Source: Lentzea guizhouensis
GTDB taxonomy: Bacteria > Actinomycetota > Actinomycetes > Mycobacteriales > Pseudonocardiaceae
NCBI RefSeq assembly: GCF_001701025.1
Contig: NZ_CP016793.1
Coordinates: 930,001-994,000 of the forward strand
Direction: 5' to 3'
Length of the DNA: 64,000 bases
A program made the translations under genes and the position numbers. The notes beneath the pieces are model-generated. The model was not told where the DNA came from and made no database searches. It worked only from the letters and a program-made list of their open reading frames with translations. Each line of letters opens with the position of its first letter. The stretch's first letter is position 1. Shown here piece by piece: positions 46,204-54,995 of the stretch.

Positions 46204-47091
46204 TCACAGGTCGGTGTGGTGATACAGGCAGGTCAAGGTGCCGTTGCCGTCGACGGTGTCGAACCGCACGCGCGTCGAGGTGCCGGGCGGCAGGGTGAAC
46301 CACTCGCGCACCGCGAGCTGGTTGCTGCGCGAGACGGGTGGCGAGGTGTCGGCGTAGAGCACCGACTTGTCCTCTGTGGACAGATCGAGCCGCTCGCCGC
46401 TGTTCAGTGCGAAGTCCGGCTCGAACCACAGCCGGGCGCCGGTGTCGGCGTTGGTGATCATCGGGCCGACGCACGGGCCGGTGATGCGCCATACCGGTTG
46501 TGCGTGCGCGTGCCCGTCGTTGGCCAGCACGAGCTCGCCGCCCGACGGGGCACCGCCGAACCGCAACGGGAACACCAGCGGGAAGATCAGGCCACCGCCG
46601 CCGGACACCGGCGGCGACGCCACCGGCGCCAGCTGCGGCAGCCGCAACATCCGCGGGTTGGTTGCCCGCCACCGCAGGACGATGCGGGTAAACCCGCTGA
46701 TCCACTCCAGGTGCTGCGGGATGATCCGCCCGACGCAGCGGGCGTTGACCATGGCCTTGATGCCGGCGGTGTGAACGACGAGCGGCTCTTCGTCCGGGTT
46801 CTCCGACTGGGTGGTCACGCGCCGTAGCTCGTTGACCGCGTCGGTGAACCCGGACGGTCCGGCGATGTGGCCCTCGAACGTGACCACCTTGCGCGCCAGC
46901 AGCAGCTGACCTGGGTGGGCACCATGCTCGTTGTCGAGCTCCACGTCGCCGTCGCGGATGTCGTCGGAGTCGACCCACCCTTCGAGGCCGGTCATCCGGT
47001 AGCGGGTGCCGTGGCCCAGAAGCAGCCCCCGCCACTCGACCTGCGTCTGTGTCGGGTCGGTGACGGTGATCAGGTCCCCGGCCGCCATCAT
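46204..47091 (-). CDS. Distal tail protein (Dit-like)
   Basis: A 295-residue protein starting in a TGATG overlap with the tape-measure stop. The N-terminal domain (WRGLLLGHGTRYRMTGLEGW, then DGDVELDNEHGAHPGQLLLARKVVTFEGHI) is that of phage tail proteins of the siphovirus Dit family. The C-terminal galectin-like part follows WRITGPCVGPMITNADTG. Dit rings join the tail tube to the tip. Order after the tape measure supports this. Confidence 0.85.
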   Translation of the reverse strand: MMAAGDLITVTDPTQTQVEWRGLLLGHGTRYRMTGLEGWVDSDDIRDGDVELDNEHGAHPGQLLLARKVVTFEGHIAGPSGFTDAVNELRRVTTQSENPDEEPLVVHTAGIKAMVNARCVGRIIPQHLEWISGFTRIVLRWRATNPRMLRLPQLAPVASPPVSGGGGLIFPLVFPLRFGGAPSGGELVLANDGHAHAQPVWRITGPCVGPMITNADTGARLWFEPDFALNSGERLDLSTEDKSVLYADTSPPVSRSNQLAVREWFTLPPGTSTRVRFDTVDGNGTLTCLYHHTDL

Positions 47092-49454
47092 CAGCCACCC
47101 CCTCGGGAGAACCAGTCAAGGTCTTCCGCCACCTCGTGCGGCGACGCGTCGGCGGGCGGGTGGTAGTTGTCGATGTGCACCAGCGCACGTTCGCGTCGCT
47201 GCTCGGCCGCGGGCGCCGCGCCGCTGACTGCCATTGACAGGCCCGGCACTCGCGGTGTCGGGATGCTGACCTCACCGATACCGGCGGTGAATCCCTCCAG
47301 ATATCGCTCGACCTGTGCCTGCCCGCGGCTGAAACCGTCCACAAGGGACTGCATGATCAGCTCACCGGACGGGGTGAGGATCCGGGCGTCCACGACCGCT
47401 GGGCCCTTCCAATCCGGCAGGAGGTTCGTCAGCTCGTTGAGCTTGTCCTTCACCTTCTGGAAACCAGCGGAGATGCCGCGCAGCAGGCCGTCGATCACAC
47501 TGCGGCCGGCGCCCAGCAACAGCGAGCCCAGGTCGCCGATCGCACCGAGGATGCGGCCCGGCAGGCCGTTGAGCCACGAAACGAGTTCGAGGGCCTTGCC
47601 GACCGCGGCGTCGTAGATGCCGCGGAACCAGCCGCCCACCATGCCGGGGAGGCGGCCGAGCCACTGGAAGATGCTGATCGCGGTGTCCACACCGGACTGA
47701 AACGCGCTCTTGATTCGGTCCCAGTGGGCGACCACCAGCGCGATGATCGCACCAAGCGGGCCGAGGATGATCGTGATCAACAGCTTCCAATTGCTCTTGA
47801 CCCAGTTCACCACCCAGTCGACCGCCGAGGAGACGGCGTTCGACACCCATTCCCACGCTGCGGCCGTCGCGGCAGCGATCTCGTCCCAGTAGGCGATGAT
47901 CAGGGCGACCAGGCCGATCACCGCGGCGATCACCCAGCCGACCGGGCCCATCGCGATCAACCACGCCGCGGCCATGCGCGCGGCGTTGGCCAGCGCCTGG
48001 ACACCCATCAGCACCCAGCCCGCGACCACGCGCGCGACGTGCGCCGCCATGCTCGCGGCGATGACCGCGCCCTGCGCCACGAACTGTGCGGCCATCACGG
48101 CCAGGGAGGCCACCGTGCGGGCGCTGGCCGCGATCCACGCGGCAACCGTGCGGGCGGCCGCCGCGGTGTGCGTGGCGACCCACGACGCCGCCGTGGTGAT
48201 GCCCGACCACATCGCCTTCGCCATCGCCCACACCGCCGGCACCGCGCGGTAGATCTGCACCAGCGCGGACACGAGCGCGATCACCTTGCCCGCGAGCGGA
48301 CCGAGCAGGACCGACCACGCCAGGACCGACGCCACGACCGCTTGAGTCTGCGGGTCCATGCTGGACAGCAGGCCCAGCAGAACACCGAGCGGGCCGATCA
48401 TCAGCGGCAGCACCTCGACGATCGTGTGACCGGCCTGGGTGATCATGTCCCAGACCTGGGCGATGCGTTCCTGACCGGACGCGCTGTTGACCCACGCCGC
48501 CATCCGTGCGGTCAGGTTCTGCACGATCGCCAGCAGGCTCGTGCCGCCGGAGTTCGCCGGGCCGAACAGCCCCGACAGCACCGCGCGCACGTTGCCGGCG
48601 ATCGCGACGAGCTGCCCGATCGTGGTCTGCGCCGCAGCGACCTTCTGGTCCAGCCACGTCGCCCCCTCGGCCGTGCCGAGGAACGCCGCCTTGGCCTGCA
48701 GGCCCTTCGCCGCCCACGCCCCGAACGACTCGACCAGCGGCATCCCGGCCTTGGCCATCGCGCCGATCGCCGTGACCGCCGGGCCCACGGCCGGCTTGAA
48801 CAGACCGATCACCTTCGCGGTGCGGGCCAGCACGTCGGCGACCACGCCGTGCATGAACGGGGTGTTCGAGGCGTTGAGTGCCTCGCGGGCCAGGCCGTTG
48901 AGCTGGCCGGCGGTCTCGCCCAGGCCGGCGCGCAGCCCAGGCAGGTGACCCTTCGCCACCGCAGAGACGTCGCCGCCCAGCCGGTCGAAGAAGCGCTGCT
49001 GCACCATCTGCTGGACCGGCTTGAACGCCTGCTTGGTGGCGTGCATCTCGCGCACGAACGACCGCGCCGCCGGGGAGAGCTTGCTCAGCGCCTCCTGCGC
49101 GGCCGCGGCGTCACCCGAGGCGAGCGCGTCCATCGCCTCGCCGACACCGGCGGTGGCCATCTTGACCGTGGCCATCGCGCCCACCGCGACACCGGCCGCG
49201 GCGGGCAGCGCGAACAGCGCCCCGGACAGCGGAGCGACCGCGGCCTTGGCAACGACGGCGCCCTTGGCCAGCAACGCCAGGCTGCCGACCTTGCCCAGCG
49301 CCGCGATCGGCGCCTCCATCTTGGACAGCACGGCGTTGGTGCGCTCGACGTCGGCCCGCACGCCGTCGACGTACTTGCGCGCCTTGGCCGCGCCGCTGCG
49401 CAGCTTCTTGGGGTCCAGGCCGAGCGAGACCATCAGGGAGGCGAGGGTGGCCAC
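47091..49454 (-). CDS. Phage tail tape measure protein
   Basis: A 787-residue protein from a GTG with GGAGGGG upstream. The N-terminal coiled coil (LRSGAAKARKYVDGVRADVERTNAVLSKM) leads to Ala-rich helices and several long hydrophobic stretches around 340-560, as is usual for siphovirus tape measures. A WLNGLPGRILGAIGDLGSLLLGAGRSVIDGL-type repeat lies near residue 620. It sets tail length (about 118 nm by the 0.15 nm per residue rule) and travels with the DNA. Confidence 0.93.
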   Translation of the reverse strand: MATLASLMVSLGLDPKKLRSGAAKARKYVDGVRADVERTNAVLSKMEAPIAALGKVGSLALLAKGAVVAKAAVAPLSGALFALPAAAGVAVGAMATVKMATAGVGEAMDALASGDAAAAQEALSKLSPAARSFVREMHATKQAFKPVQQMVQQRFFDRLGGDVSAVAKGHLPGLRAGLGETAGQLNGLAREALNASNTPFMHGVVADVLARTAKVIGLFKPAVGPAVTAIGAMAKAGMPLVESFGAWAAKGLQAKAAFLGTAEGATWLDQKVAAAQTTIGQLVAIAGNVRAVLSGLFGPANSGGTSLLAIVQNLTARMAAWVNSASGQERIAQVWDMITQAGHTIVEVLPLMIGPLGVLLGLLSSMDPQTQAVVASVLAWSVLLGPLAGKVIALVSALVQIYRAVPAVWAMAKAMWSGITTAASWVATHTAAAARTVAAWIAASARTVASLAVMAAQFVAQGAVIAASMAAHVARVVAGWVLMGVQALANAARMAAAWLIAMGPVGWVIAAVIGLVALIIAYWDEIAAATAAAWEWVSNAVSSAVDWVVNWVKSNWKLLITIILGPLGAIIALVVAHWDRIKSAFQSGVDTAISIFQWLGRLPGMVGGWFRGIYDAAVGKALELVSWLNGLPGRILGAIGDLGSLLLGAGRSVIDGLLRGISAGFQKVKDKLNELTNLLPDWKGPAVVDARILTPSGELIMQSLVDGFSRGQAQVERYLEGFTAGIGEVSIPTPRVPGLSMAVSGAAPAAEQRRERALVHIDNYHPPADASPHEVAEDLDWFSRGGG

Positions 49455-49486
49455 CGCGCACCCCCTCCCGCGTCAGCCGGGTCCGA

Positions 49487-49843
49487 CTAGTCGAACCCGT
49501 CTTCGATCGGCCGCTCGATGCCGCCGAGCGCGTTGTTGATCTCGCGAATACGCGCGAACATCTCGGCCGGCGTGAGCGTCGGCCGCTCCCACTGGGGCAC
49601 AAACTTCTTCAACGCCACGGGCGGCTTCTTGCCACGCTGGGAGTTGACCACCGCACTGGTGACCATCGCCGTCAGGTAGTCGTGGCGGCCGGCACCGAGT
49701 GGGCCGGTCATCCGCTCGTAGATCTGCCACTCGACGAGCTCGCTGGAGTCAATCCGCGCGAGAAGCTCCTTGACCGTCATGCCACCGATGTGCCCGGCCA
49801 GCCGGAAGTAGAACTGCCGATCCGGCCGGGCCCTCAGTTTCCC
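49487..49843 (-). CDS. Tail assembly chaperone, frameshift extension (gpT-like)
   Basis: The frame can start at the ATG at 49780 (97 residues), but sense extends upstream to the slippery site: LRARPDRQFYFRLAGHIGG, then MTVKELLARIDSSELVEWQ. This pattern is typical of the frameshift part of tail assembly chaperones. It is expressed by a -1 shift from the upstream gene to give a G-T fusion. The fusion holds the tape measure during tail-tube assembly. Confidence 0.88.
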   Translation of the reverse strand, partial: GKLRARPDRQFYFRLAGHIGGMTVKELLARIDSSELVEWQIYERMTGPLGAGRHDYLTAMVTSAVVNSQRGKKPPVALKKFVPQWERPTLTPAEMFARIREINNALGGIERPIEDGFD

Positions 49844-50205
49844 TCAAGCTCGTCGGCGTCCTTCTGCGTCAGCCCGGACAGCCGCATCGCCACGGTCATG
49901 ACCCGGTCCAGCGCCGCCGCGGACTTCTCGCCCAGCGCCCGGACGTCCCGCTCGCTGAACATGCGCCGGCCGTCCTCGTCGACCACGGACGCCATGACCA
50001 GGCGGGCACGGAAATTATCGGTGTTGACCTGGTGACGGGCGTTGCCCTTGCCGTTGCGGTTCAACATCGCCGACTCGAACCGGTCGCGGTCGGTGCCGGT
50101 CAGCCCGCGCACGCGCACGCGGCCACCCCACTCCGGGACGTCGACGTCCTCGGTGGTGATGTCGACGGCAGACAGGATCTCGTCGCGGGACAACAGGGTG
50201 CTCAT
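49834..50205 (-). CDS. Tail assembly chaperone (gpG-like)
   Basis: A 123-residue protein from the ATG at 50205. It starts MSTLLSRDEILSAVDITTEDVDVPEWGG, with a beta N-terminal part and a helical end (ALDRVMTVAMRLSGL), as seen in actinophage chaperones. It ends in DELEGN at a TGA that follows the heptamer GGGAAAC, the site for a -1 shift into the T frame. The position between the major tail protein and tape measure is standard. Confidence 0.9.
   Translation of the reverse strand: MSTLLSRDEILSAVDITTEDVDVPEWGGRVRVRGLTGTDRDRFESAMLNRNGKGNARHQVNTDNFRARLVMASVVDEDGRRMFSERDVRALGEKSAAALDRVMTVAMRLSGLTQKDADELEGN
49837..49843 (-). other. Programmed -1 frameshift site GGGAAAC
   Basis: The heptamer sits in the zero frame as G-GGA-AAC, right before the TGA, and fits the X-XXY-YYZ rule. 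After the slip the ribosome reads GGG AAA CTG AGG and continues without a stop into the T frame. A GC-rich stretch follows (GGGCCCGGCCGG), which may pair as a stimulator. Confidence 0.88.
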
Positions 50206-50270
50206 CAAGGCTCCAATCAGGACGGTGACGGCGACGGCCGCCAGGAACGCGCGGTCAGCGAGCGCGAGGC

Positions 50271-50684
50271 TCACACGAGCAGGGTGGGCTTGCCGGAGAC
50301 CTTGAACGTCACCTCGGCCGAGAGCTTGTCGTCGAACGGCGCCTCCGAGGAGAAACCGGTCATCACGGCCTTGATCTGCCAGCCGCCCAGGCCCTCGGGC
50401 CACAGGATGCGGTAGGTGCGCGGCTGGCTGTCTTCGTAGTGCTCGTAAAGGGCGTCGTGGTCGCGCGGGTCGTAGTGCAGCTCCAGCGACACCTCGCCGC
50501 CGTCCTTGAGTCCACCGATGAACTCACGCCAGCCGTCGGGGCTGTCGTGGGCGGTCACGTCGTGCGTCGCCCGCTCGGTCTCCGGGCCACCGACGTTGGT
50601 GCAGTTGGCGATCGGCGTGAAGATCTCGGGCGAGCCGCCGTCGCCGGTCAGGAACTGGGTGCCGAACGCGTCGAGTCCAGCCAT
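50271..50684 (-). CDS. Phage major tail (tube) protein
   Basis: A 137-residue protein from the ATG at 50684, with GAGAGG upstream. It has the tube-protein form of a beta sandwich with one helix: DAFGTQFLTG, then ERATHDVTAHDSPDGWREFIGGLKDGGEVSLELHYD, and TFKVSGKPTL at the end. The GGLKDGGEVSLELHY pattern is that of lambda gpV/TP901-type tail tube proteins. It forms the hexameric rings of the tail. Confidence 0.9.
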   Translation of the reverse strand: MAGLDAFGTQFLTGDGGSPEIFTPIANCTNVGGPETERATHDVTAHDSPDGWREFIGGLKDGGEVSLELHYDPRDHDALYEHYEDSQPRTYRILWPEGLGGWQIKAVMTGFSSEAPFDDKLSAEVTFKVSGKPTLLV

Positions 50685-50686
50685 CG

Positions 50687-51091
50687 TTACGGGTCCTCTC
50701 GTGTGAGCCACAGCCGGTAGCGCACCGGGATGTGGCGAATCTCAGGGTCGGGATCGCGCAGCGTCTGGTGGAACTCGCGTGCGCACGACACATCGCGGTA
50801 GCCGGGCACGAGCAGGGCCTGGCGGTCGAGCAGCCGGTCGACTTGGCCGAGGATCTGCAGGCCCTGCTTGTTGCCGCGGTAGCGGCTGAAGATGTGCAGG
50901 GTGGTGGTCACCCGCGATCCGCGCCGCGAATGGTTGTCGTCGGGGACCTCGGTGGTGTCGCCCAGGCGGATGTAGGGGAACGCCGCCGGTTCGGGCACCT
51001 GGTCGTAGACACCGCTCACCGCCGCCATCAGCTCGACGTCCGCGGTGAGCAGCGTGTGGATCGCGGTCTGCACCGCGAGCTCCGCGGTCAC
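50687..51091 (-). CDS. DUF3168 tail completion protein
   Basis: A 134-residue protein from the GTG at 51091 that overlaps the gp10-like gene by GTGA. The pattern AVQTAIHTLLTADVELMAAVSGVYDQVPEPAAFPYIRLGD is characteristic of DUF3168 proteins (gp17/SPP1-like tail-to-head joining). The middle has TTLHIFSRYRGNKQGLQILGQVDRLL. It joins the completed tail to the head connector. Confidence 0.9.
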   Translation of the reverse strand: MTAELAVQTAIHTLLTADVELMAAVSGVYDQVPEPAAFPYIRLGDTTEVPDDNHSRRGSRVTTTLHIFSRYRGNKQGLQILGQVDRLLDRQALLVPGYRDVSCAREFHQTLRDPDPEIRHIPVRYRLWLTREDP

Positions 51092-51456
51092 GAGTCGAGC
51101 CGCTTCGCCAGGGCGCCCTTGGCGTAGGGCGTGACGTCGGCGTGCTGCTCGAACGCCGGCACCAGGAAGGGCTGCGCGTACATGCTCTGCGTGCCCTGCT
51201 CGACGAACTCGGCGTAGTAGGCGTCTTCCTCCCACACGCCGACGTCGCACTTGAGCCGCTTGCGGTCCGGCCGGGACTCGATCGCCGAGCCGAGGTTGCC
51301 GGAGTCGATCGGCACGCGGTTCTGCGCGGTGCCTTTGACGTCCTCGCCCCAGGCCTCGACCGCGTCCCCGCCTGCCTCGATGATCTTCTTCTGCAGCTCG
51401 GCGACATCGCGCAGCAATTGCTTGTCTCCCTTGAGGTTGGCGCCCATCGGGTTCAC
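51088..51456 (-). CDS. HK97 gp10-type head-tail joining protein
   Basis: A 122-residue protein (start GTG 51456, or ATG 51447). It has a helical start (LLRDVAELQKKIIEAGGDAVEAWGEDV), then the family pattern VPIDSGNLGSAIESR and YYAEFVEQGTQSMYAQPFLVPAFEQ. This matches HK97 gp10-like proteins. It overlaps both neighbours by four bases. It works at the head-tail connector. Confidence 0.9.
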   Translation of the reverse strand: MNPMGANLKGDKQLLRDVAELQKKIIEAGGDAVEAWGEDVKGTAQNRVPIDSGNLGSAIESRPDRKRLKCDVGVWEEDAYYAEFVEQGTQSMYAQPFLVPAFEQHADVTPYAKGALAKRLDS

Positions 51457-51791
51457 CCCCTTTCGGGTTGCTGCTCCTCGCAGTCCGCGCGCAGGTAGAT
51501 CGCCTCGGACGGCGCCAGCACGCGCATCACGCGCAGGGTCAAGGCGGCGTCGCGCAGCTCGTCGCCGCGGCGGATCGGCGAGCCGGGCTCGTCGTAGACC
51601 TGGTGGGTCAGCTCGCCCTGCTCGGTGTCGCCGACCTTCGACTCGGTGCCGGTCGGCTGGGAGATCCGCACGCGCACGGTGCCCTGCTGCACCCAGATGG
51701 TCTCGTGTCCGCCCGCGCCGTCAGGGACTGTGGTCCGCCGCCACAGCCCCATCGCCCGGTTGCGCAGGTGACTGGTCCGGTCCTCGCTCAC
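51453..51791 (-). CDS. Phage head closure / head-tail adaptor protein
   Basis: A 112-residue protein from the GTG at 51791. It is a small beta barrel in pattern (TVRVRISQPTGTESKVGD, GELTHQVYDEPGSPIRRGDELRD, LTLRVMRVLAPSEAIYLRADCEE), which fits the head-tail adaptor family (SPP1 gp16-like). Its gene lies directly between the connector and gp10-like genes. Confidence 0.75.
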   Translation of the reverse strand: MSEDRTSHLRNRAMGLWRRTTVPDGAGGHETIWVQQGTVRVRISQPTGTESKVGDTEQGELTHQVYDEPGSPIRRGDELRDAALTLRVMRVLAPSEAIYLRADCEEQQPERG

Positions 51792-51802
51792 CGGCCGGCC
51801 GA

Positions 51803-52135
51803 TCAGCGGTCGGGCTCGATCACAGCGACCTGCAGCGCGGTGACGCCGGAGTAGGTGATGTTCGCGCGACCGACGCTGTTGCGGAACTCGTCGGTCAGCG
51901 GCAGCACCCACACGCCGCCGTTCTCGGTGATGGACTCGGCCACCTCCCCGATCGCGATGCCGCGCACCGTGCCGGGGGTGGACACCGTCGCGGTCTGCGC
52001 CGCGCTGTGTCCGTTGCGCACCAGCAGGATCCGGCCGCCGCCGCACGGCACCTCGTCGCCGCCGGAGCTGGCGTTCGTCCATGCGATCTCGACGCCGGCG
52101 GACACCGACGCACGCTGTGAGTTGATCAGCGCCAT
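51803..52135 (-). CDS. Small phage structural protein, unknown
   Basis: A 110-residue beta-rich protein from the ATG at 52135, with AAGGAG upstream. It begins MALINSQRASVSAGVEIAW and has LLVRNGHSAAQTATVSTPG, a pattern seen in small head proteins of actinophages. The exact role in head or connector is unknown. Confidence 0.75.
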   Translation of the reverse strand: MALINSQRASVSAGVEIAWTNASSGGDEVPCGGGRILLVRNGHSAAQTATVSTPGTVRGIAIGEVAESITENGGVWVLPLTDEFRNSVGRANITYSGVTALQVAVIEPDR

Positions 52136-52147
52136 TAGGCACACTCC

Positions 52148-52690
52148 TTATCGGTTGGCCGTGTACCGGCTCAAGGACTTCTTGTCTGCTGTGGACAACG
52201 ACATCTGCACGCGATCCCAGGCCACCTGGTAGTCACCGATGCGCTCGCTCTTCTTGCCGCCCTTGGCGTTGTCCCACTTGCCCGCCACCAGGTCGCACAC
52301 GACACCGACCACGGACTTGGGGACCGGGTTGTGGCCGGCCGTGCTGTCGACCGTGACGCGCTTGCCGCACGGCCACACGCCGCACCTGCGCGTCAGCACA
52401 CCACTCGGTTCCCAGGTGAAGTCGGTGCCGTCGACGAGGGGCGTCGTGTCTCCCTCGACCTGGACGCTGGCGACGGCCAGCACCGGCCACCGCGGTAGCA
52501 CGAGCTCGCAGGTGCCGGTGCCGCGCAGCACGGTCGTCTGTGTCGCTACCTCCAGGTTCTGGCCGAGCTCGTCGTCGACCAGGCCCTGCGCCACGCCCAG
52601 CAGCAGCTCGGCGCGCGGGACCTGGGCGGTCGGCATCTGCTCACCCAGCCCCATCCACACGGCGAGCTCGTCGGGCGTGACGTAGGCCAT
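52148..52690 (-). CDS. Head-tail connector protein (gp6-like)
   Basis: A 180-residue mostly helical protein. It begins MAYVTPDELAVWMGLGEQ and has the central strand pattern of gp6-like connectors (ELVLPRWPVLAVASVQVEGD, GTDFTWEPSGVLTRR, GHNPVPKSVVGVVCDLVAGKW). It forms the ring under the portal. Its start overlaps the stop of the gene before by one base. Confidence 0.85.
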   Translation of the reverse strand: MAYVTPDELAVWMGLGEQMPTAQVPRAELLLGVAQGLVDDELGQNLEVATQTTVLRGTGTCELVLPRWPVLAVASVQVEGDTTPLVDGTDFTWEPSGVLTRRCGVWPCGKRVTVDSTAGHNPVPKSVVGVVCDLVAGKWDNAKGGKKSERIGDYQVAWDRVQMSLSTADKKSLSRYTANR

Positions 52691-53109
52691 CAGGTCCTCC
52701 GGCTGCGCCGAACGCGCTTGGCCTTGGCCTCGGCGTCGTCCAGCTCGGTGGCCGGCTCCTCGGTCGGCTCAGCCGTCGACGCGGTGCCCTGCCCGGCCGG
52801 CGGCTCCTGGCCGTCGCCCTGACCCTGGCCGTCGCCCTGGCCGTCGCCCTGGCCGTCGCCGTCGCCCCGGTCCCCGTCGCCGTCGTCGGGCTCATCGGGG
52901 AGGGTCAGCAGGCCCGCGTCGAGCTCGTCGCGCAGCGCGGCGAGCTGCTCGGCGGGAACGTGAACGTCGTTGCCCAGGCGGTCGACGGGGACCGCGAAGC
53001 CCTTGACGATCAGTTCCAGGGCCTCGGCGTCGGGCAGCACCGCGATCTGGTCGGGCTGCAGGCTGCGCTCGGGTGTGGCCGAGAGTGTCTTCATTCGGAT
53101 GCGCTGCAC
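52690..53109 (-). CDS. Phage protein with GDGQ repeats, unknown
   Basis: A 139-residue protein from a GTG with AGGAGG seven bases upstream. The first 75 residues are a compact domain (PDQIAVLPDAEALELIVKGF). The next part is an acidic low-complexity tract of GDGQ and DGDG repeats (about 76-100). The tail is acidic then basic, ending KRVRRSRRT. The repeats resemble disordered linkers. Function unknown; located between head decoration and connector genes. Confidence 0.72.
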   Translation of the reverse strand: MQRIRMKTLSATPERSLQPDQIAVLPDAEALELIVKGFAVPVDRLGNDVHVPAEQLAALRDELDAGLLTLPDEPDDGDGDRGDGDGQGDGQGDGQGQGDGQEPPAGQGTASTAEPTEEPATELDDAEAKAKRVRRSRRT

Positions 53110-53186
53110 CGGTACCTCCTATCCACGTGCGCGGACGGGCTGAGAGCGCCGGTGCGCGCTCCCAGCCCGCGTGCAAGGGGGTAGGG

Positions 53187-53594
53187 CTACTTGGGCAGCT
53201 TGCGCGGCTTGGCGCGCACCACGGTGGCCGAGCACGGCATGGTGGGCGTGGTGCCCGCCTTGGCCGTGATCGCCACGCGCAGGTAGCGCTTGATGCCCTT
53301 GTAGCCGACCTCGTAGACCGCCTCGTCGTTCGCCGCGGCGATCACCGGTTCGGTGCCGTCCAGGTCCGCGTCCGGCACCGCGGTGAAGACCGCGTTGTCG
53401 TCGCTGTGCTGCACCTCGAACGTCAGCGTCGCGCCGGCACCGGCGATGGTGCCGGCGTCGATCACCACGACCGCGGCGTCGTAGCCCGCCAGGTCGACGC
53501 CGATGCCGTTGACAGGCACCGCCGGGTCGGCCTGGCTGGCGGGGCGCAGGGTCTGCGCCACGCTCACGCTGTTGCGAATGTCGGTCCTCGACAT
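53187..53594 (-). CDS. Putative head decoration protein
   Basis: A 135-residue beta-rich protein. It has GYDAAVVVIDAGTIAGAGAT, TFEVQHSDDNAVFTAV and YLRVAITAKAGTTPTMPCSATVV, the pattern of small actinophage proteins encoded just after the capsid gene. A decoration or stabilising role on the capsid is inferred from order alone. Confidence 0.75.
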   Translation of the reverse strand: MSRTDIRNSVSVAQTLRPASQADPAVPVNGIGVDLAGYDAAVVVIDAGTIAGAGATLTFEVQHSDDNAVFTAVPDADLDGTEPVIAAANDEAVYEVGYKGIKRYLRVAITAKAGTTPTMPCSATVVRAKPRKLPK

Positions 53595-53636
53595 GAGGAT
53601 TTCTCCGTCCTGTGTGGAGTCGTCAGGGATGCCGGA

Positions 53637-54866
53637 CTAGGCCGGGACCTTCAGGCGCACGAACGCCTCTTCGAGAACCGGCATGCCGTCGGTCTCCAGG
53701 CGGCCGATGAACCCGACCTGGTTGGTCTCGGCGTAGAGCTCCACCAGGCGCTGGACCTCCATGTTGAGCGCGTCGACGATCCAGTACTTGCGGAAGTCAC
53801 CGAGCATGCCGACGTAGTTGTTGCCCGACACCGTGTTCGGGACGAACTCGCTGACCACGAACGGCAGGTCCAGGATCGTGTCCGGCTTGTCCGAGGAGAT
53901 GCCCGGCTGCCACAGGTAGGTGTCGTTGGTCGACCCCTTGAGCTTGCGGATCGTCGCGATCAGCGTGCGGTGGAACAGCCACCGCGCCTCGGCCCAGTAC
54001 GCGGACTTGAGCGTGTACTTGGCGTCGATCAGCTGGTCACCCGACACCGGCGTGAGCGGGATCGCGCCACCGGTACCGAAGCTGACGTCACGCGCGGTCG
54101 AGATGCCGTCGGTCGAGGCGGTGAACAGGCCGAGCGGCTTCTTGTTGCCGTCACCGGTCATGTACGCCTTCTCGCACGTGACACCGAACTTGTGGGCCAT
54201 GCGCTCGCGCACGATGGCCTCGGGGTCGCGGGCCGCGGCGCGCAGCAGCTTTCGGGAGACCCGCACCCGCTTGGCCAGCGGGTTCGGGCGGAACTCCCGC
54301 TTGCCGAACCGCAGCGCGTCGTCCTGCGAACCGGTGCCGATCTCGCTGGTCCACTCCGCGTCGTTCAGGTCGGTCTCCAGCGTCGGCACGCCGAGCGACT
54401 CGCCCTCGTTGAGCGTCTCGACGGTGGCGAGCTGGCGCAGCACGACCAGGTCGTCGACGGCCTGGATCAGCTGGTTGACCCACTGCTGCGGGGCCACCAG
54501 GTACCCGCCTTCCGGGTCGTTGCCCATGTTGAGCGCGCGGGCCTCGTCCGGGCTCAGCGCGTTGCGGCCGCCGACCACGAAGTTGCGGAACGCGCGACCC
54601 CGCAGCGCCTCGTCCGGGTTGTCGTCACCGGAGCCGTCGCCGCGGGCCGGTGGCGTGGTGCCGGCGATCTGGCGCTCCAGCTCGCGGGCGCGTTCCTCGC
54701 GGGCGATGGTCGCGTCGATCCGGTCGGCGTCCGCCATCAGGCGGTCGAACGTCTGCTCCTCGTCCGCGGTGATGCTGCGGCTGGCGTTCTGCGCGGTGTC
54801 CAGAATGGCTCGCGCCTGAGCGGCCAGGTTGGCGCGCTGCTGCCGCAGGTCGTTGATGTCCGGCAC
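53637..54866 (-). CDS. Phage major capsid protein, HK97 fold
   Basis: A 409-residue capsid protein. The N-terminal 100 residues are a coiled-coil scaffold (delta) domain (DLRQQRANLAAQARAILDTA ... AREERARELERQI), followed by the HK97 core: GNDPEGGYLVAPQQWVNQLI, GKREFRPNPLAKRVRVSRKLL, MTGDGNKKPLGLF, DAKYTLKSAYWAEARWLFHR and LPFVVSEFVP. The delta domain would be removed by the prohead protease encoded upstream. The N-terminal delta domain explains the lack of a separate scaffold gene. Confidence 0.95.
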   Translation of the reverse strand: MPDINDLRQQRANLAAQARAILDTAQNASRSITADEEQTFDRLMADADRIDATIAREERARELERQIAGTTPPARGDGSGDDNPDEALRGRAFRNFVVGGRNALSPDEARALNMGNDPEGGYLVAPQQWVNQLIQAVDDLVVLRQLATVETLNEGESLGVPTLETDLNDAEWTSEIGTGSQDDALRFGKREFRPNPLAKRVRVSRKLLRAAARDPEAIVRERMAHKFGVTCEKAYMTGDGNKKPLGLFTASTDGISTARDVSFGTGGAIPLTPVSGDQLIDAKYTLKSAYWAEARWLFHRTLIATIRKLKGSTNDTYLWQPGISSDKPDTILDLPFVVSEFVPNTVSGNNYVGMLGDFRKYWIVDALNMEVQRLVELYAETNQVGFIGRLETDGMPVLEEAFVRLKVPA

Positions 54867-54995
54867 GGTGTGCCTCCTCCTTGTGAGGGGTGTTGTGGGC
54901 AGCCGTCAGCGCGGGACCGGCCAGGGCCTCCGTGACGTACGGCAAGGGGTTCGGTGGTGCGAGCCGCCCAGCCAGGGGCGGCGGTGGGCCGGTCG

